A DNA stretch of 54,697 nucleotides from Dehalococcoidia bacterium (GCA_040902535.1 JBBDXD010000002.1:1-54697); one strand, 5' to 3'. Counted from the first letter of the stretch, positions 42,218 to 51,087 are shown. Made by a program: numbers and translations. Notes: a model not told the origin generated them from the sequence alone.

Positions 42218-45200
42218 CTACCACGTGTCGACGTGCGGGCGTTTCTTCGATGCGCGCGGCGCTGCCGGCGGCACGGAGCGCAGAGCGGCGCTGATCCAGC
42301 GTCGCGAGTCCGCCGGGTCGATCACGTCGTCGATCTCGAAGTGCGACGCGGTGTTCACCGCCTTGCCGTGACGGTACATCCGCTCCACCATCTCCTCGAA
42401 GGTCGCCGTGCGCTGCTCCGGATCTTCGATTGCGGCGAGTTCGTTGCGATAGCCGAGCTTCACCGCGCCTTCGAGGCCCATGCCGCCGAACTCGCCCGTC
42501 GGCCACGAGACGGTGAAGAACGGCGCTTTGAAGCTGCCGCCCGCCATCGCCTGGGCGCCGAGGCCGTAGGCCTTCCGCAGGATGATCGTGAACACCGGCA
42601 CCGTCACGCTGGCGCCGATGACGAACATCCGCGCGGCGTGCCGCACAAGTGCCGTCTTCTCGGCTTCCGGCCCGACCATGATGCCCGGCGTGTCGCACAG
42701 AAACAACAGCGGCACGTCGAACGCGTCGCAGAGCTGCATGAAGCGCGCGGCCTTATCCGCACCGTCGCTGTCGATCGCACCGCCGAGATGCATCGGGTTG
42801 TTCGCGACGATGCCGATCGGCCGCCCCTCGACGCGCGCCAGTGCGGTCACCATGCCGCGCCCGAACTGGCGTCGCAATTCGAGCACGGAGCCTTCGTCGG
42901 CGAGCGTCTCGATGGCCGCGCGGACCTCGTACACGCGGCGCCGGTTCTCCGGGATGACGTTGCGCAGCAAACGCTGGTCGGCGCAGGACCAGCCGCTCGT
43001 CGCGCCCTGGAAATACGCGAGGTACTTGCGCGCGACGGCGACGGCCTCCGTTTCGTCCTCCACCAGCACGTCGATGACGCCGTTCGGCGCCTGCACTTCG
43101 ACCGGCCCCACCTCGTCTGGACGGAACACGCCGAGGCCGCCGCCCTCGATCATCGCCGGCCCGCCCATGCCGATATTTGCGTCTTTCGTCGCGATCACGA
43201 CGTCGCAGCAGCCGAGCAGCGCCGCATTCCCCGCGAAGCAGCGGCCGGAGACGATGCCGACCAGCGGCACAAGACCGCTCAGCTTGCCGAAGTAGTTGAA
43301 CGCCATGCAGTCGAGCCCGGCCACCCCGAGGCCGTCCGTGTCGCCCGGCCGCCCACCGCCGCCTTCCGTGAAGAACACGATCGGCAGCCGCCACTTCTCG
43401 GCAAGCTCGAACATGCGGTCCTTCTTGCGGTGGTTCTGCGCGCCCTGCGTGCCCGCGAGCACCGTGTAGTCGTACGACATCGCGATGCAGCGCGCGTTCG
43501 CCTCGCCGAACAGGTCGGCGTTCACGGTGCCGATGCCCGCGACCAGGCCATCGGCCGGCGTGTTGGCGATCAGGTCTTCGATCTCCCGCCGCCGGCGCTG
43601 CGCCGCGATCACGAGCGGCCCGTACTCGACGAACGACCCCGTATCGCACAGATCGTCGATGTTCTCGCGCGTCGTACGCTGGCCGGTCTTCCGCCGTCGC
43701 TCCACGGCGTCCGGCCGCGCTTCATCGCGACCTGCACGGTGACGCGCACCCACCTCCTCGAGGTCCGCGCGCGCGTGGTCGAGATCCATCTCTGCGCCGG
43801 CCGCGCTGTCTGATTCCTCGACGTCCATCTCGTCGATCAGCATCAGCACAAAGCCCTCGACTACCGTATCACCCACAACGACGCCGATGCCGCGCACCTG
43901 CCCGCTCGCGTCGGCCGCGATCGTGTGCTCCATCTTCATCGCTTCCATTACGCACAGCCGCTGGCCCGCGCGCACCAGGTCGCCTTCGCCGACGTCGATC
44001 GCCAGGATCGTGCCCTGCATCGGCGCGCGCACCGCCAGCACGCCGGGCGGCACCTCCAGCGGTGCGACGCGCCCGCCGCTTCGGCCGCCCGCCTTGCCAT
44101 GCTCCAGCACCGCGAGCGGATCGCTCGCGTCGATGCGCGCGCCTGCGAGCCCTGACCGCCCGGCGCCCGCATCTGCGAAGTGCAAGACGTCACCGCGGTC
44201 GTCGGAGATTCGCGCCAGTTCGCCCAGACGCGCGTCGACGAACCCGGTGTCGATCGTTCCCGCCGCGACGTCGGGATGGGCGAGCAGCGTACGCAGCAGC
44301 GGGATGTTCGTCCGCACGCCTTCGATGCGGAATTCCCGCAGCGCGCGCTCGGCAAGCGCCAGCGCATCGCCAACTCGCTCCGACGAGGTGTGCGCGATCA
44401 CCTTCGCGAGCATCGCATCGAACGACGGACCGATGGCGTATCCCGCGTACCCGTGCGTCTCGACGCGGACGCCCCGGCCCGAAGGCGGGTCGAACGCCGA
44501 CAACGTGCCACTCGCCGGGCGCAATTCGCCTGCCGCGTCGATGGTCTCGGTGTACACGCGAACCTGCACGGCATATCCGTCGGGCCGCCGCACGGCGTCC
44601 TGCGCGAGCCCCGATGCTCGCAGCGGCCGCCCCGCGGCAAGCTGCAGTTGCCCGACGACGAGATCGACGCCGGTCACCTCCTCGGTCACCGTGTGTTCGA
44701 CCTGCAAGCGCGGATTCGCTTCTATGAAGTAGAAGCGCGCGTCGGCACCCGCTTCGCTATCGCCGTCGACGAGGAATTCGAAGGTAGACAGGCTGTCGAG
44801 CCGCGCGGCGCGGGCCAGCATCAGCGCCGCGTCGATGATCCGTTCTCGGAGCACAGCGGCGATCCACGGGCTCGGCGCGATCTCTATGAGCTTCTGGTGC
44901 CTTCGCTGGAGCGTGCAGTCCCGCTCCCAGAGATGCGTCACTTCGCCCGAGCCGTCGCCCGCCATCTGCACTTCGATGTGGCGCGCCCGTCGTAGCCCCT
45001 CTTCGCCGTACACCTCGCCGTTGCCGAAGGCGGCGCGCGCCTCGGACTGGCAGCGCTCGAACGCCGCTTCGATCTCGTCTTCGCGATCGACGATGCGGAG
45101 GCCACGTCCGCCGCCGCCGGCCACCGCCTTGATCGCGATCGACGATCCTGCCGGCAACGAAGCGAAAAACGTCCGTACATCATCGAGCGAAGCCGCTCCC

Positions 45201-45604
45201 GACGTCCCCGCCAGCACCGCCACACCGGCATCTGCGACGAACGCGCGCGCTCGCGCCTTATCGCCGAACAACTCCAATATCTCGGCGCGCGGACCGACGA
45301 ACGTGATGCCGGCCTCACGGCACTGAGCGGCGAAGGACGCACGCTCACTCAGAAATCCGTAGCCCGGGTGCAGCGCGTCGCAGCCGGACTTGACCGCCGT
45401 CTCGACGATCTGGTCCGCATCGAGGTACGCCGCGGGGCCGCGGCCCGCGAGCGGCAGCGTGCTATCGGCGCGACGGACGTGCAGCGATCGCGCATCGTCC
45501 TCGGAGAACACCGCGACGGTCGGTATGCCCAGGTCGGCGGCAGCCCGTGCGATGCGCACGGCGATCTCGCCGCGATTGGCGATCAGCAGGCGTGAGAACG
45601 GCAT
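42218..45604 (-). CDS. Single-chain acyl-CoA carboxylase (BC-BCCP-CT fusion)
   Basis: A 1128-residue biotin-dependent carboxylase. Residues 1-450 are biotin carboxylase (LLIANRGEIAVRIARA, AVAGGGGRGLRIV, FIEANPRLQVEHTVTEEVTG). A linker leads to a biotinyl domain with VMEAMKMEHT (biotinyl-Lys557). Residues ~640-1110 are a full carboxyltransferase (YDYTVLAGTQGAQNHRKKDR, GVVSGRCFAGNAAL-like GIVSGRCFAG, LFLCDTPGIMVG, APFFTVSWPTGEFGGMGLEGA). This order and size match single-chain long-chain acyl-CoA carboxylases. It adds CO2 to an acyl-CoA; acetyl, propionyl or longer cannot be told. AGGGGG precedes the ATG. Confidence 0.92.
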   Translation of the reverse strand: MPFSRLLIANRGEIAVRIARAAADLGIPTVAVFSEDDARSLHVRRADSTLPLAGRGPAAYLDADQIVETAVKSGCDALHPGYGFLSERASFAAQCREAGITFVGPRAEILELFGDKARARAFVADAGVAVLAGTSGAASLDDVRTFFASLPAGSSIAIKAVAGGGGRGLRIVDREDEIEAAFERCQSEARAAFGNGEVYGEEGLRRARHIEVQMAGDGSGEVTHLWERDCTLQRRHQKLIEIAPSPWIAAVLRERIIDAALMLARAARLDSLSTFEFLVDGDSEAGADARFYFIEANPRLQVEHTVTEEVTGVDLVVGQLQLAAGRPLRASGLAQDAVRRPDGYAVQVRVYTETIDAAGELRPASGTLSAFDPPSGRGVRVETHGYAGYAIGPSFDAMLAKVIAHTSSERVGDALALAERALREFRIEGVRTNIPLLRTLLAHPDVAAGTIDTGFVDARLGELARISDDRGDVLHFADAGAGRSGLAGARIDASDPLAVLEHGKAGGRSGGRVAPLEVPPGVLAVRAPMQGTILAIDVGEGDLVRAGQRLCVMEAMKMEHTIAADASGQVRGIGVVVGDTVVEGFVLMLIDEMDVEESDSAAGAEMDLDHARADLEEVGARHRAGRDEARPDAVERRRKTGQRTTRENIDDLCDTGSFVEYGPLVIAAQRRRREIEDLIANTPADGLVAGIGTVNADLFGEANARCIAMSYDYTVLAGTQGAQNHRKKDRMFELAEKWRLPIVFFTEGGGGRPGDTDGLGVAGLDCMAFNYFGKLSGLVPLVGIVSGRCFAGNAALLGCCDVVIATKDANIGMGGPAMIEGGGLGVFRPDEVGPVEVQAPNGVIDVLVEDETEAVAVARKYLAYFQGATSGWSCADQRLLRNVIPENRRRVYEVRAAIETLADEGSVLELRRQFGRGMVTALARVEGRPIGIVANNPMHLGGAIDSDGADKAARFMQLCDAFDVPLLFLCDTPGIMVGPEAEKTALVRHAARMFVIGASVTVPVFTIILRKAYGLGAQAMAGGSFKAPFFTVSWPTGEFGGMGLEGAVKLGYRNELAAIEDPEQRTATFEEMVERMYRHGKAVNTASHFEIDDVIDPADSRRWISAALRSVPPAAPRASKKRPHVDTW

Positions 45605-45799
45605 GCAACCCCCTGGGGCGGTCGGTGCTTCGCCTCGACGAGCATTATCGTAACGCGCGGCCGTCGCCACGCCACGTGCGGCTTCGCTAGTGGCGCGGGC
45701 GCAACGAGCACGCCACAGTCGCGTCCGTTGACGGCCGGGCACGCTTCGATGCTCGCCCCGGCATCGGTCGAGTATCGTAGGGCAGTGCCGCTCAGGGGG

Positions 45800-47308
45800 A
45801 TGCTTCGTTTGGCCCGGCTCACAAAGTCCGACGCGATTACCGCCGTGACGCTCGCGGCGGGCTTCGTCGCCGCCGTCTTCGTCCGCACGTGGCGCCTCAC
45901 GCCGCATGCCAGGATCCCGGATACGTACGAGCACATGTCGGCCACGCGACGTCTGCTATCGGGCGAATTTCCACTGTCAGACCTGTACCCGCCGGGCGTG
46001 GCGCTGGTGCTGGCGCCGTTCTTCGCGATCTTCCCCGATACGGTCACGACGGTGCAGGCCGCCGTCGTGCTCTTCTCGCTCGTGCTCATCGCACTCGCCT
46101 ACGTGACCGCTCGACGCGCTGGCGCGGATACCGTCACCACACTCATCTTCACCGCCGCGATCGCGTTCTCACCTGCGTTCGTCACCATGTCGCGCGTCGG
46201 CCTGTTCGACGCGATCGGTACGGCGCTGCTGGTCGCGTCGATCGTCGCCGCCCCCTCCGCCGCGAAGGCGCGCTGGCCTGCATGGCTGGCGTTTGCGTTG
46301 CTCCTGTCCGTGGCGATCACCGTCCGCTCGACGAATGTCTTTGTGCTCCCTGCGGTCATGATCACGTACGCGGACCTGGGACGCGACGGCGCGAGGATGC
46401 AGCGGCTGCGAGCGCACGTGACCTCGCCGCCCGCGCTCGTCATCGGCCTGCTGACATGCGCGCTCTTTCTATTGCTCGCGATTCCGGGCCTGATCTCCGG
46501 GTCATCGAATCCAGTGAACTTCGCGTTCGGAGACGTGCCGCAGCACGTGCTCTTCTACCAGGTTGTCGCGTTCGGCGGCTTTGCCCTGCCTATGGTGGCT
46601 GTGCTGCTCGCGTTCGGCGTGTCGCCGCTCTGGCGGCGGGCGCCTTCGCTCGTACTCGTGGCGATCTACCTGCTCATAGTTTGGCCGGTCGCCCACGCCC
46701 CGTTTCCGTTCGTCAACGAACGGTACATGCTGCTGCCATGGTTCTTCACGCTGCTCATCGCCGTGCATGGCCCCATCGAGGTCTGGCGAAGCACTCGCGA
46801 CGCTCAATCGCCGTTCCGCGCGCTTCGTCGGGCGACCGGGATCACCGCGCAGTTCCTGATCGTGGCGTTGTTCGCCGTCGGTGTCTTCCAAACCTTGAGC
46901 ACGTGGCCTGATGACGTAGGGCTCTCCGACGAATCGGCGCTGGAAGAGCTGCGCCCGGTCGTCGCGAGCTTCGACGACGATGCACTGATCATCACGGCTC
47001 TGGCGCGGGGATTTGATCACGCCAGAGACGACCGCGCGTACCTTGACCTCATCGATCACCGGATTGAAATGCGCGACCGTTCTTCATCGGTCGCCGAGAT
47101 CGTCGCCACGATCGAACAGGCGCTAGACGATCGTCGGGCCGTGTACTACGTGTACAGCCGGTTCGAAGAAGCCGGCGAGAATGCCGGCCTCGGCGGCGAT
47201 GGCCTCGACATCTACTTCACCGGCGTCGAAGCGCGATTTCGCGTCAGCGAGATGTTCCGCGCGCAGCAGCCGGAGTACCGCATCTATCGCGTGACGCAGC
47301 CGCCATGA
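45800..47308 (+). CDS. GT39-like polytopic membrane protein
   Basis: About 502 residues with roughly ten membrane spans and a ~120-residue soluble C-terminal domain. The first exposed loop carries PDTYEHMSATRRLLSGEFPLSDLYPPG, similar to the acidic motif loop of GT-C/GT39 glycosyltransferases that use lipid-linked sugars. The start is uncertain: ATG 45800 sits directly after GGGGG, while an in-frame GTG at 45785 is also possible. It is divergent from the carboxylase gene and apparently monocistronic. A glycosyltransferase role is likely but not shown by any catalytic motif beyond the loop. Confidence 0.7.
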   Translation: MLRLARLTKSDAITAVTLAAGFVAAVFVRTWRLTPHARIPDTYEHMSATRRLLSGEFPLSDLYPPGVALVLAPFFAIFPDTVTTVQAAVVLFSLVLIALAYVTARRAGADTVTTLIFTAAIAFSPAFVTMSRVGLFDAIGTALLVASIVAAPSAAKARWPAWLAFALLLSVAITVRSTNVFVLPAVMITYADLGRDGARMQRLRAHVTSPPALVIGLLTCALFLLLAIPGLISGSSNPVNFAFGDVPQHVLFYQVVAFGGFALPMVAVLLAFGVSPLWRRAPSLVLVAIYLLIVWPVAHAPFPFVNERYMLLPWFFTLLIAVHGPIEVWRSTRDAQSPFRALRRATGITAQFLIVALFAVGVFQTLSTWPDDVGLSDESALEELRPVVASFDDDALIITALARGFDHARDDRAYLDLIDHRIEMRDRSSSVAEIVATIEQALDDRRAVYYVYSRFEEAGENAGLGGDGLDIYFTGVEARFRVSEMFRAQQPEYRIYRVTQPP

Positions 47309-47329
47309 CGCACGACTACGTTAGCGTCG

Positions 47330-47371
47330 TGGAGCCGGAGATGGGACTCGAACCCACGATCCGGTTACCAT
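47330..47371 (-). pseudogene. 3' half of a tRNA gene (Thr-GGU-like)
   Basis: On the minus strand the piece reads from the anticodon loop (ATGGTAA, anticodon GGT) through the variable loop and T-arm (GTGGGTTCGAGTCCCAT) to the acceptor strand CTCCGGC, discriminator T and CCA. The matching 5' half (GCCGGAG, D-arm, anticodon 5' strand) is absent; upstream sequence pairs at only three positions of the anticodon stem. The break in the anticodon loop is typical of integrase-mediated insertion. Confidence 0.7.
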
Positions 47372-47426
47372 CCGCGCTGAGGCACGCCCGCTCTTCGAGC
47401 CGATCTGTGACGAGGGAGGAATGAGC

Positions 47427-47978
47427 ATGACCGAAGAGCATGACGCGATTGACAACCCGGTCACGGGCGAGAGGCTGGTCTTCCTGAAGCGCGCCCGCGA
47501 CACGGGCGGTGAGGCGCTCCACATGGAGCTGCTGATGACGGCCGGCGGGCCGCGCATGCTTGAGCACGTCCATCTGCGACAGGAGGAACGCATCGCAGTG
47601 TTGTCAGGCGTCCTGCGTTACCGGCTCGGCGGCGCGGAACACGAACTTGTGGCGGGGGAGGCGGTCGTCCTCCCGCCTGGCATTCCGCACACGCTGTGGA
47701 ACGCGGGTCAGGATGAAGCGCGCTGCCGCTTCGAAGTGCGTCCGGCGCTGAAGGCCGAGGCGGCGTTTGAGACGCTGTTCGGGTTGGCGCGAGAGGGAAA
47801 GACCAACCGCGAGGGTATGCCGAATCCGCTGCAGGGGGCGGTCCTGGCACGCGAGTACGAGACGTTCCTGCCGCGGCCGCCCGTTGTCCTGCAGCGGGCG
47901 GGTCTGGCGGTACTTGCGCCGATCGCGAGGCTCTTTGGATACCGGGCGCGCTACGCAAAGTACAGCGGACCGGAGTAA
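47427..47978 (+). CDS. Cupin-domain protein
   Basis: A 183-residue protein with one cupin barrel over residues ~25-115. Cupin motif 1 is seen around MLEHVHLRQEERIAVLSGVLRYRLGG and motif 2 in AVVLPPGIPHTLWNAG, supplying His and Glu metal ligands. The C-terminal 60 residues are hydrophobic and basic (PVVLQRAGLAVLAPIARLFGYRARYAK) and may bind the membrane. The start is ATG 47427 rather than ATG 47421, because GGAGG sits right against the first one. It lies alone between two broken tRNA genes, so it is probably cargo of an integration event. Confidence 0.8.
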   Translation: MTEEHDAIDNPVTGERLVFLKRARDTGGEALHMELLMTAGGPRMLEHVHLRQEERIAVLSGVLRYRLGGAEHELVAGEAVVLPPGIPHTLWNAGQDEARCRFEVRPALKAEAAFETLFGLAREGKTNREGMPNPLQGAVLAREYETFLPRPPVVLQRAGLAVLAPIARLFGYRARYAKYSGPE

Positions 47979-48053
47979 CAGCGGCCACCCACACCCGGCA
48001 TGGGCATATGCCCTCCAGCCGCGCGCGCCGCACCCCTGACCTGGGAACGTTGT

Positions 48054-48097
48054 TGGAGCGGGAGATGGGACTCGAACCCACGACCCTCTGCTGGGAA
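48054..48097 (-). pseudogene. 3' half of a tRNA gene (Gly-like)
   Basis: The minus strand carries GCAGAGGGTC, the T-arm GTGGGTTCGAGTCCCAT, acceptor strand CTCCCGC, discriminator T and CCA, the 3' half of a glycine tRNA. At the anticodon loop (TTCCCA) the sequence changes into the 104-bp direct repeat, and no 5' half (GCGGGAG) follows. The T-arm region is identical to that of the tRNA piece 720 bp away. Confidence 0.7.
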
Positions 48098-48195
48098 CAA
48101 GCTAGGCGTTCTGCAAGCTGCTCCAGATTCGAAATCAGGCCCCGAAATCGATGCAAGCTGCACCTAATTAGGCGCACATCTCGCAGCACGTTGCC
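48092..48195. repeat. Direct repeat A bounding the accessory island (attachment-site-like)
   Basis: This 104-bp sequence (starting TGGGAACAAGCTAGG, ending GCAGCACGTTGCC) is about 90% identical and in the same orientation as 53203-53305. It begins inside the anticodon-loop sequence of a tRNA-Gly half. It contains two GCAAGCTGC copies and a near-palindrome TGCACCTAATTAGGCGCA. Confidence 0.85.
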
Positions 48196-48298
48196 AACTC
48201 TATCTTACCAAGTAGAACGCCCCGATGATCCCATAGTTTCACGCTCTACGCGACAGCGAGATGGCACCCTGGATCCAGTGTCACGACGCGCATTTCGT

Positions 48299-49204
48299 TC
48301 ACCACGCTGCCACTGGTTCCGGGACTGCGGTCGCGTCCGGCGTCTCCGCGCGGACTCTCGCTTCGACCGCCAGCGCGTTGAACCCGTCTTGCGACCAGAC
48401 CACGCGCTCTTCCCCCAGCCGTCCACGCACCGCCTCGAACAGTCGCTGGGCTGCGCTGATGTCCTGCCAGTCTCCCCAACCCAGTTCCGCAAACCGCTTC
48501 GGGAGTGGACGATGCCGAGTGCGCCGGCCGTTAGCACCGTCGCCGTAGAACGTATCCACGATCACCCGGTCCGCGGCGGACTCCAGAGCGTCCGCGAATC
48601 GCTCCGGGCAATGGGGCAGTGTCGGGCTGACGGCGGCTTGCACCTTGATCCCGCTAGCGCGGGCTCGGCGCATAGATGCAAGCCGGCGCTCGATGCTCGG
48701 GCACGTGGGCGTGAGCGCGCGCCGCACTCCATCGTCATCAGTCTCGATGGTCATCGACAGCCAGACGAACGGCAGGTCAGCGAGCAGATCGAAGTCTTTC
48801 TCGACCCGTGGTGATCGTGTCTGGACGACGAGCAGGCCAACCGGACGCTCCCGGAACACCTCAAGGATCGAGCGGGTGATCCGTAGCTTCCGCTCGGCCG
48901 GCTGGTACGGGTCCGTCGCAGAGCTCATGAAAACCCGTACCGATGCGGCGTCGCGAACCTTATCAAGATCGCAGTGGAGGGCGTCGGCCGCGTTCGTCTT
49001 CGCTCGCAGCCATTGTCCCCACGGCTTCCCCGCGTACAAGCCGATGGGCGACTCGGCCACATAGCAGTAGACGCCACAGCCGCCCTCGCCGAAGGCACAC
49101 CCCATGTACGGATTCAGCGTGTGCGTAAACGCGTGAAGGAAGCCGCTCGCCGGAGTGAGAATCCGACCCGTTTGGACCAACTCGGTGTCCACAGGCTTGA
49201 GCAC
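48299..49204 (-). CDS. Radical SAM protein, SPL/COG1533-like, with unusual Cys spacing
   Basis: A 301-residue protein with a TIM-barrel-like radical SAM layout related to spore photoproduct lyase-type proteins (COG1533). The cluster-binding segment is NPYMGCAFGEGGCGVYCYVA: Cys36, Cys43 and Cys47, a Cx6Cx3C spacing rather than the usual Cx3Cx2C. Downstream segments (VFMSSATDPYQPAERKL, LLVVQTRSPRVEKDFDLL, WLSMTIETDDDGVRRALTP) match the family's conserved STDPYQP, TRS and ETDD-type motifs. It starts at GTG with GAGGTGA upstream, 67 bp after the methyltransferase-like gene, and is probably cotranscribed with it. Confidence 0.8.
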   Translation of the reverse strand: MLKPVDTELVQTGRILTPASGFLHAFTHTLNPYMGCAFGEGGCGVYCYVAESPIGLYAGKPWGQWLRAKTNAADALHCDLDKVRDAASVRVFMSSATDPYQPAERKLRITRSILEVFRERPVGLLVVQTRSPRVEKDFDLLADLPFVWLSMTIETDDDGVRRALTPTCPSIERRLASMRRARASGIKVQAAVSPTLPHCPERFADALESAADRVIVDTFYGDGANGRRTRHRPLPKRFAELGWGDWQDISAAQRLFEAVRGRLGEERVVWSQDGFNALAVEARVRAETPDATAVPEPVAAW

Positions 49205-49271
49205 CGTTCACCTCGCCTGATTGATAGCACGGATGTTCTCTTGGCGTCAAGGCCCCGCGCAACGTCCTGGC

Positions 49272-50855
49272 TCAGATCACCCGCTCCCCGCCCAACTGAA
49301 ATCCATTCCGGGCTTCTTTCCTCGACAGGACGTAGGCATAGTTGCCGGCCAGACGCATCGCCGCAGTCATGTCCTCGACCATGATGTCGTGGAGTTCGAA
49401 TTTGCGCATGTGCTCTGCGAGTTCGCGCGGGCGGAGGTCCGCATCTTCGATGATCAGGAAGTCGCAGCGCTTCAGCATCTCGGCGAGGACGCTGGCTCCC
49501 GCCGAGGTGATCAGCGCAGATGGGTCGAATCGTCGCACCGGCAAGTAGAGTTCGCCGCCGATCTGCGCGTCATCAGCGACCAGAGTCAGCGCGGCGAAAT
49601 ACCTGGAAAGCGCTGGCTGTGCCAGAACGTGCCCGTCGGCGACCTGGAAGCGCACCGCTGACGTGAGGAGGTCGTCGGGATTCGTTCTCAGCGTCGCCAG
49701 CCATTTCGCGGGCGATCGCTCGGCGGGACTGAACCAACGATCGCTCGCCGATGGCGTCGGCAGTTCCGAACGACGCAAGGGACGGACCTCAAACGCGCTC
49801 GACATGTCGAGTATCTTGCATGCCAGTCCGAGCCGCATGCCGCGGCGACTTGGCGGGTCGTGCCGCTGTGCGAGCCATGCGCGGTAGTCGACCGGCATGC
49901 GCGACAGCCCTTCCGTCGCTGCCCTGACAGCCGGATCCGCGAACGTATCGGACAGCGCGGTTCCGCTGCTGTCGATGAGGATGAACCGAAGGCGCGGATC
50001 GATCCCCTCCCCCGTTGCCCAGGCCACGAGTTTCCTGCACAGCTCCGCCGTTAGCGCGCCCGTACCTGCACCGAGATCGAAGAAGTCGAACGTCGCTGCG
50101 CCTTGTTCCGGAGCATGTTGCTCTAGCAGCGGTCGGACGGCGTGATCCCACAGTCGATGCGAGCGATCCGCCACGAGCGGATCCGACGACGAGCCAAGAC
50201 GATTCGCAAGCCCCGAGATCACCGACATGCTCGCACGATCCCCACCCGCCTGGTTCGTCGGATAGACGAGCAGGGACAGATCGCCGTCATCCGACAACGG
50301 ATAGCGTCGATAGTGGCCGAACGTCGATGGCGCGGCGTCCTTCAGCGCGATCAGCGGAAGAAACCGCATGGTGTGAGGTACGGTGGGCCACTTCAGCCGC
50401 GCGAGGAGATAGACCGGATTGCGCAGCGTTGTTGTTGCAGCCGCGAGCCGTTTACCTCTAACGTCGATCACGCTGAACGACTCGAACGTAGCGGCGGCAG
50501 TGATCGCTTGTCGCACGGCTGGCGACGTGTTCGCCGCGGTCGCAACCTCTACGAGATCCTCCAGCAAAGACCAATACGCGAGGCAATACGGTTGGACGGT
50601 CTCGGCGCCGAAGCCGGACTCGATGTAGGCGTGCCATCTGCTCCGAAGCTCGCCGCAGTTCTCGATCAGGCGGGATGATCCCATCGCCTGAATCGGCCGC
50701 CAATGATCCCACCAGTCCGTCGTAGTGACGGACAATGCCCCAGCCGCGCTTAGCGCGATGGAGCTGACGATCCGCGGGCGGCGAAGGCTCGCATCGAGTA
50801 GCGCTCGGTCGTACGGGACGGCCCGTCGCTGTTCGTGAGCCAGAACGGTCGGCAT
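49272..50855 (-). CDS. Unassigned protein with SAM-methyltransferase motif
   Basis: A 527-residue protein I cannot place in a named family. Residues ~258-300 hold a class I methyltransferase nucleotide motif (FFDLGAGTGALTAELCRKLV, then LRFILIDSSG). The ~250 residues before it are mixed alpha/beta with no recognised motif; the ~200 after it include VADGHVLAQPALSRYFAAL and CDFLIIEDADLRPRELAEHM. The catalytic DPPY or NPPY of DNA methyltransferases is absent, so protein, RNA or small-molecule methylation, or a non-catalytic fold, are all possible. It is divergent from AbiEi and upstream of the radical SAM gene. Confidence 0.65.
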   Translation of the reverse strand: MPTVLAHEQRRAVPYDRALLDASLRRPRIVSSIALSAAGALSVTTTDWWDHWRPIQAMGSSRLIENCGELRSRWHAYIESGFGAETVQPYCLAYWSLLEDLVEVATAANTSPAVRQAITAAATFESFSVIDVRGKRLAAATTTLRNPVYLLARLKWPTVPHTMRFLPLIALKDAAPSTFGHYRRYPLSDDGDLSLLVYPTNQAGGDRASMSVISGLANRLGSSSDPLVADRSHRLWDHAVRPLLEQHAPEQGAATFDFFDLGAGTGALTAELCRKLVAWATGEGIDPRLRFILIDSSGTALSDTFADPAVRAATEGLSRMPVDYRAWLAQRHDPPSRRGMRLGLACKILDMSSAFEVRPLRRSELPTPSASDRWFSPAERSPAKWLATLRTNPDDLLTSAVRFQVADGHVLAQPALSRYFAALTLVADDAQIGGELYLPVRRFDPSALITSAGASVLAEMLKRCDFLIIEDADLRPRELAEHMRKFELHDIMVEDMTAAMRLAGNYAYVLSRKEARNGFQLGGERVI

Positions 50856-51025
50856 CCTTCAAGCTCCTGATCTTCCCAGTTCGTGGCTGACGCGATGAAA
50901 TCACACGTGGCCGGGCATCTCCCAAGCGCTTCATGGCACTTTCGCCAAAATCGAGCGGCGAAGCCGGAAAGAATTTGGGTTGCCCCGCGGCCGATATCGG
51001 AGAGCCAATACTTTGCACGTCGAGT

Positions 51026-51071
51026 CAACTGCTGGACTTGCGATGTCGTATATTGTGAGTCCGGCAGTTTG
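51026..51071. promoter_or_regulatory. Candidate AbiEi operator (inverted repeat) with -10-like box
   Basis: CAACTGCTGGACT (51026-51038) and AGTCCGGCAGTTTG (51058-51071) are near-perfect inverted arms 19 bp apart. Between them is TATATT (51049-51054), a good -10 box; no clear -35 box is seen. The site lies 17 bp before the AbiEi start, where AbiE systems are known to be autorepressed by the antitoxin through inverted repeats. Confidence 0.6.
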
Positions 51072-51087
51072 CACGGGGAGTAAACAA

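Noticed and set aside
42080-43813. A 577-codon open frame on the plus strand
   Set aside because: It is antisense to the carboxyltransferase domain, which has unmistakable motifs on the other strand.
47330-47420. Complete tRNA gene
   Set aside because: Only the T-arm, acceptor 3' strand and anticodon loop fit; no 5' acceptor strand or D-arm could be placed within 90 bp.
48054-48150. Complete tRNA-Gly gene
   Set aside because: The anticodon stem cannot form and the 5' acceptor strand GCGGGAG is absent.
50883-51087. Small frames in the abiEi upstream region
   Set aside because: They cross the operator and -10 region, and the strong GGGGAG site belongs to the ATG at 51088.
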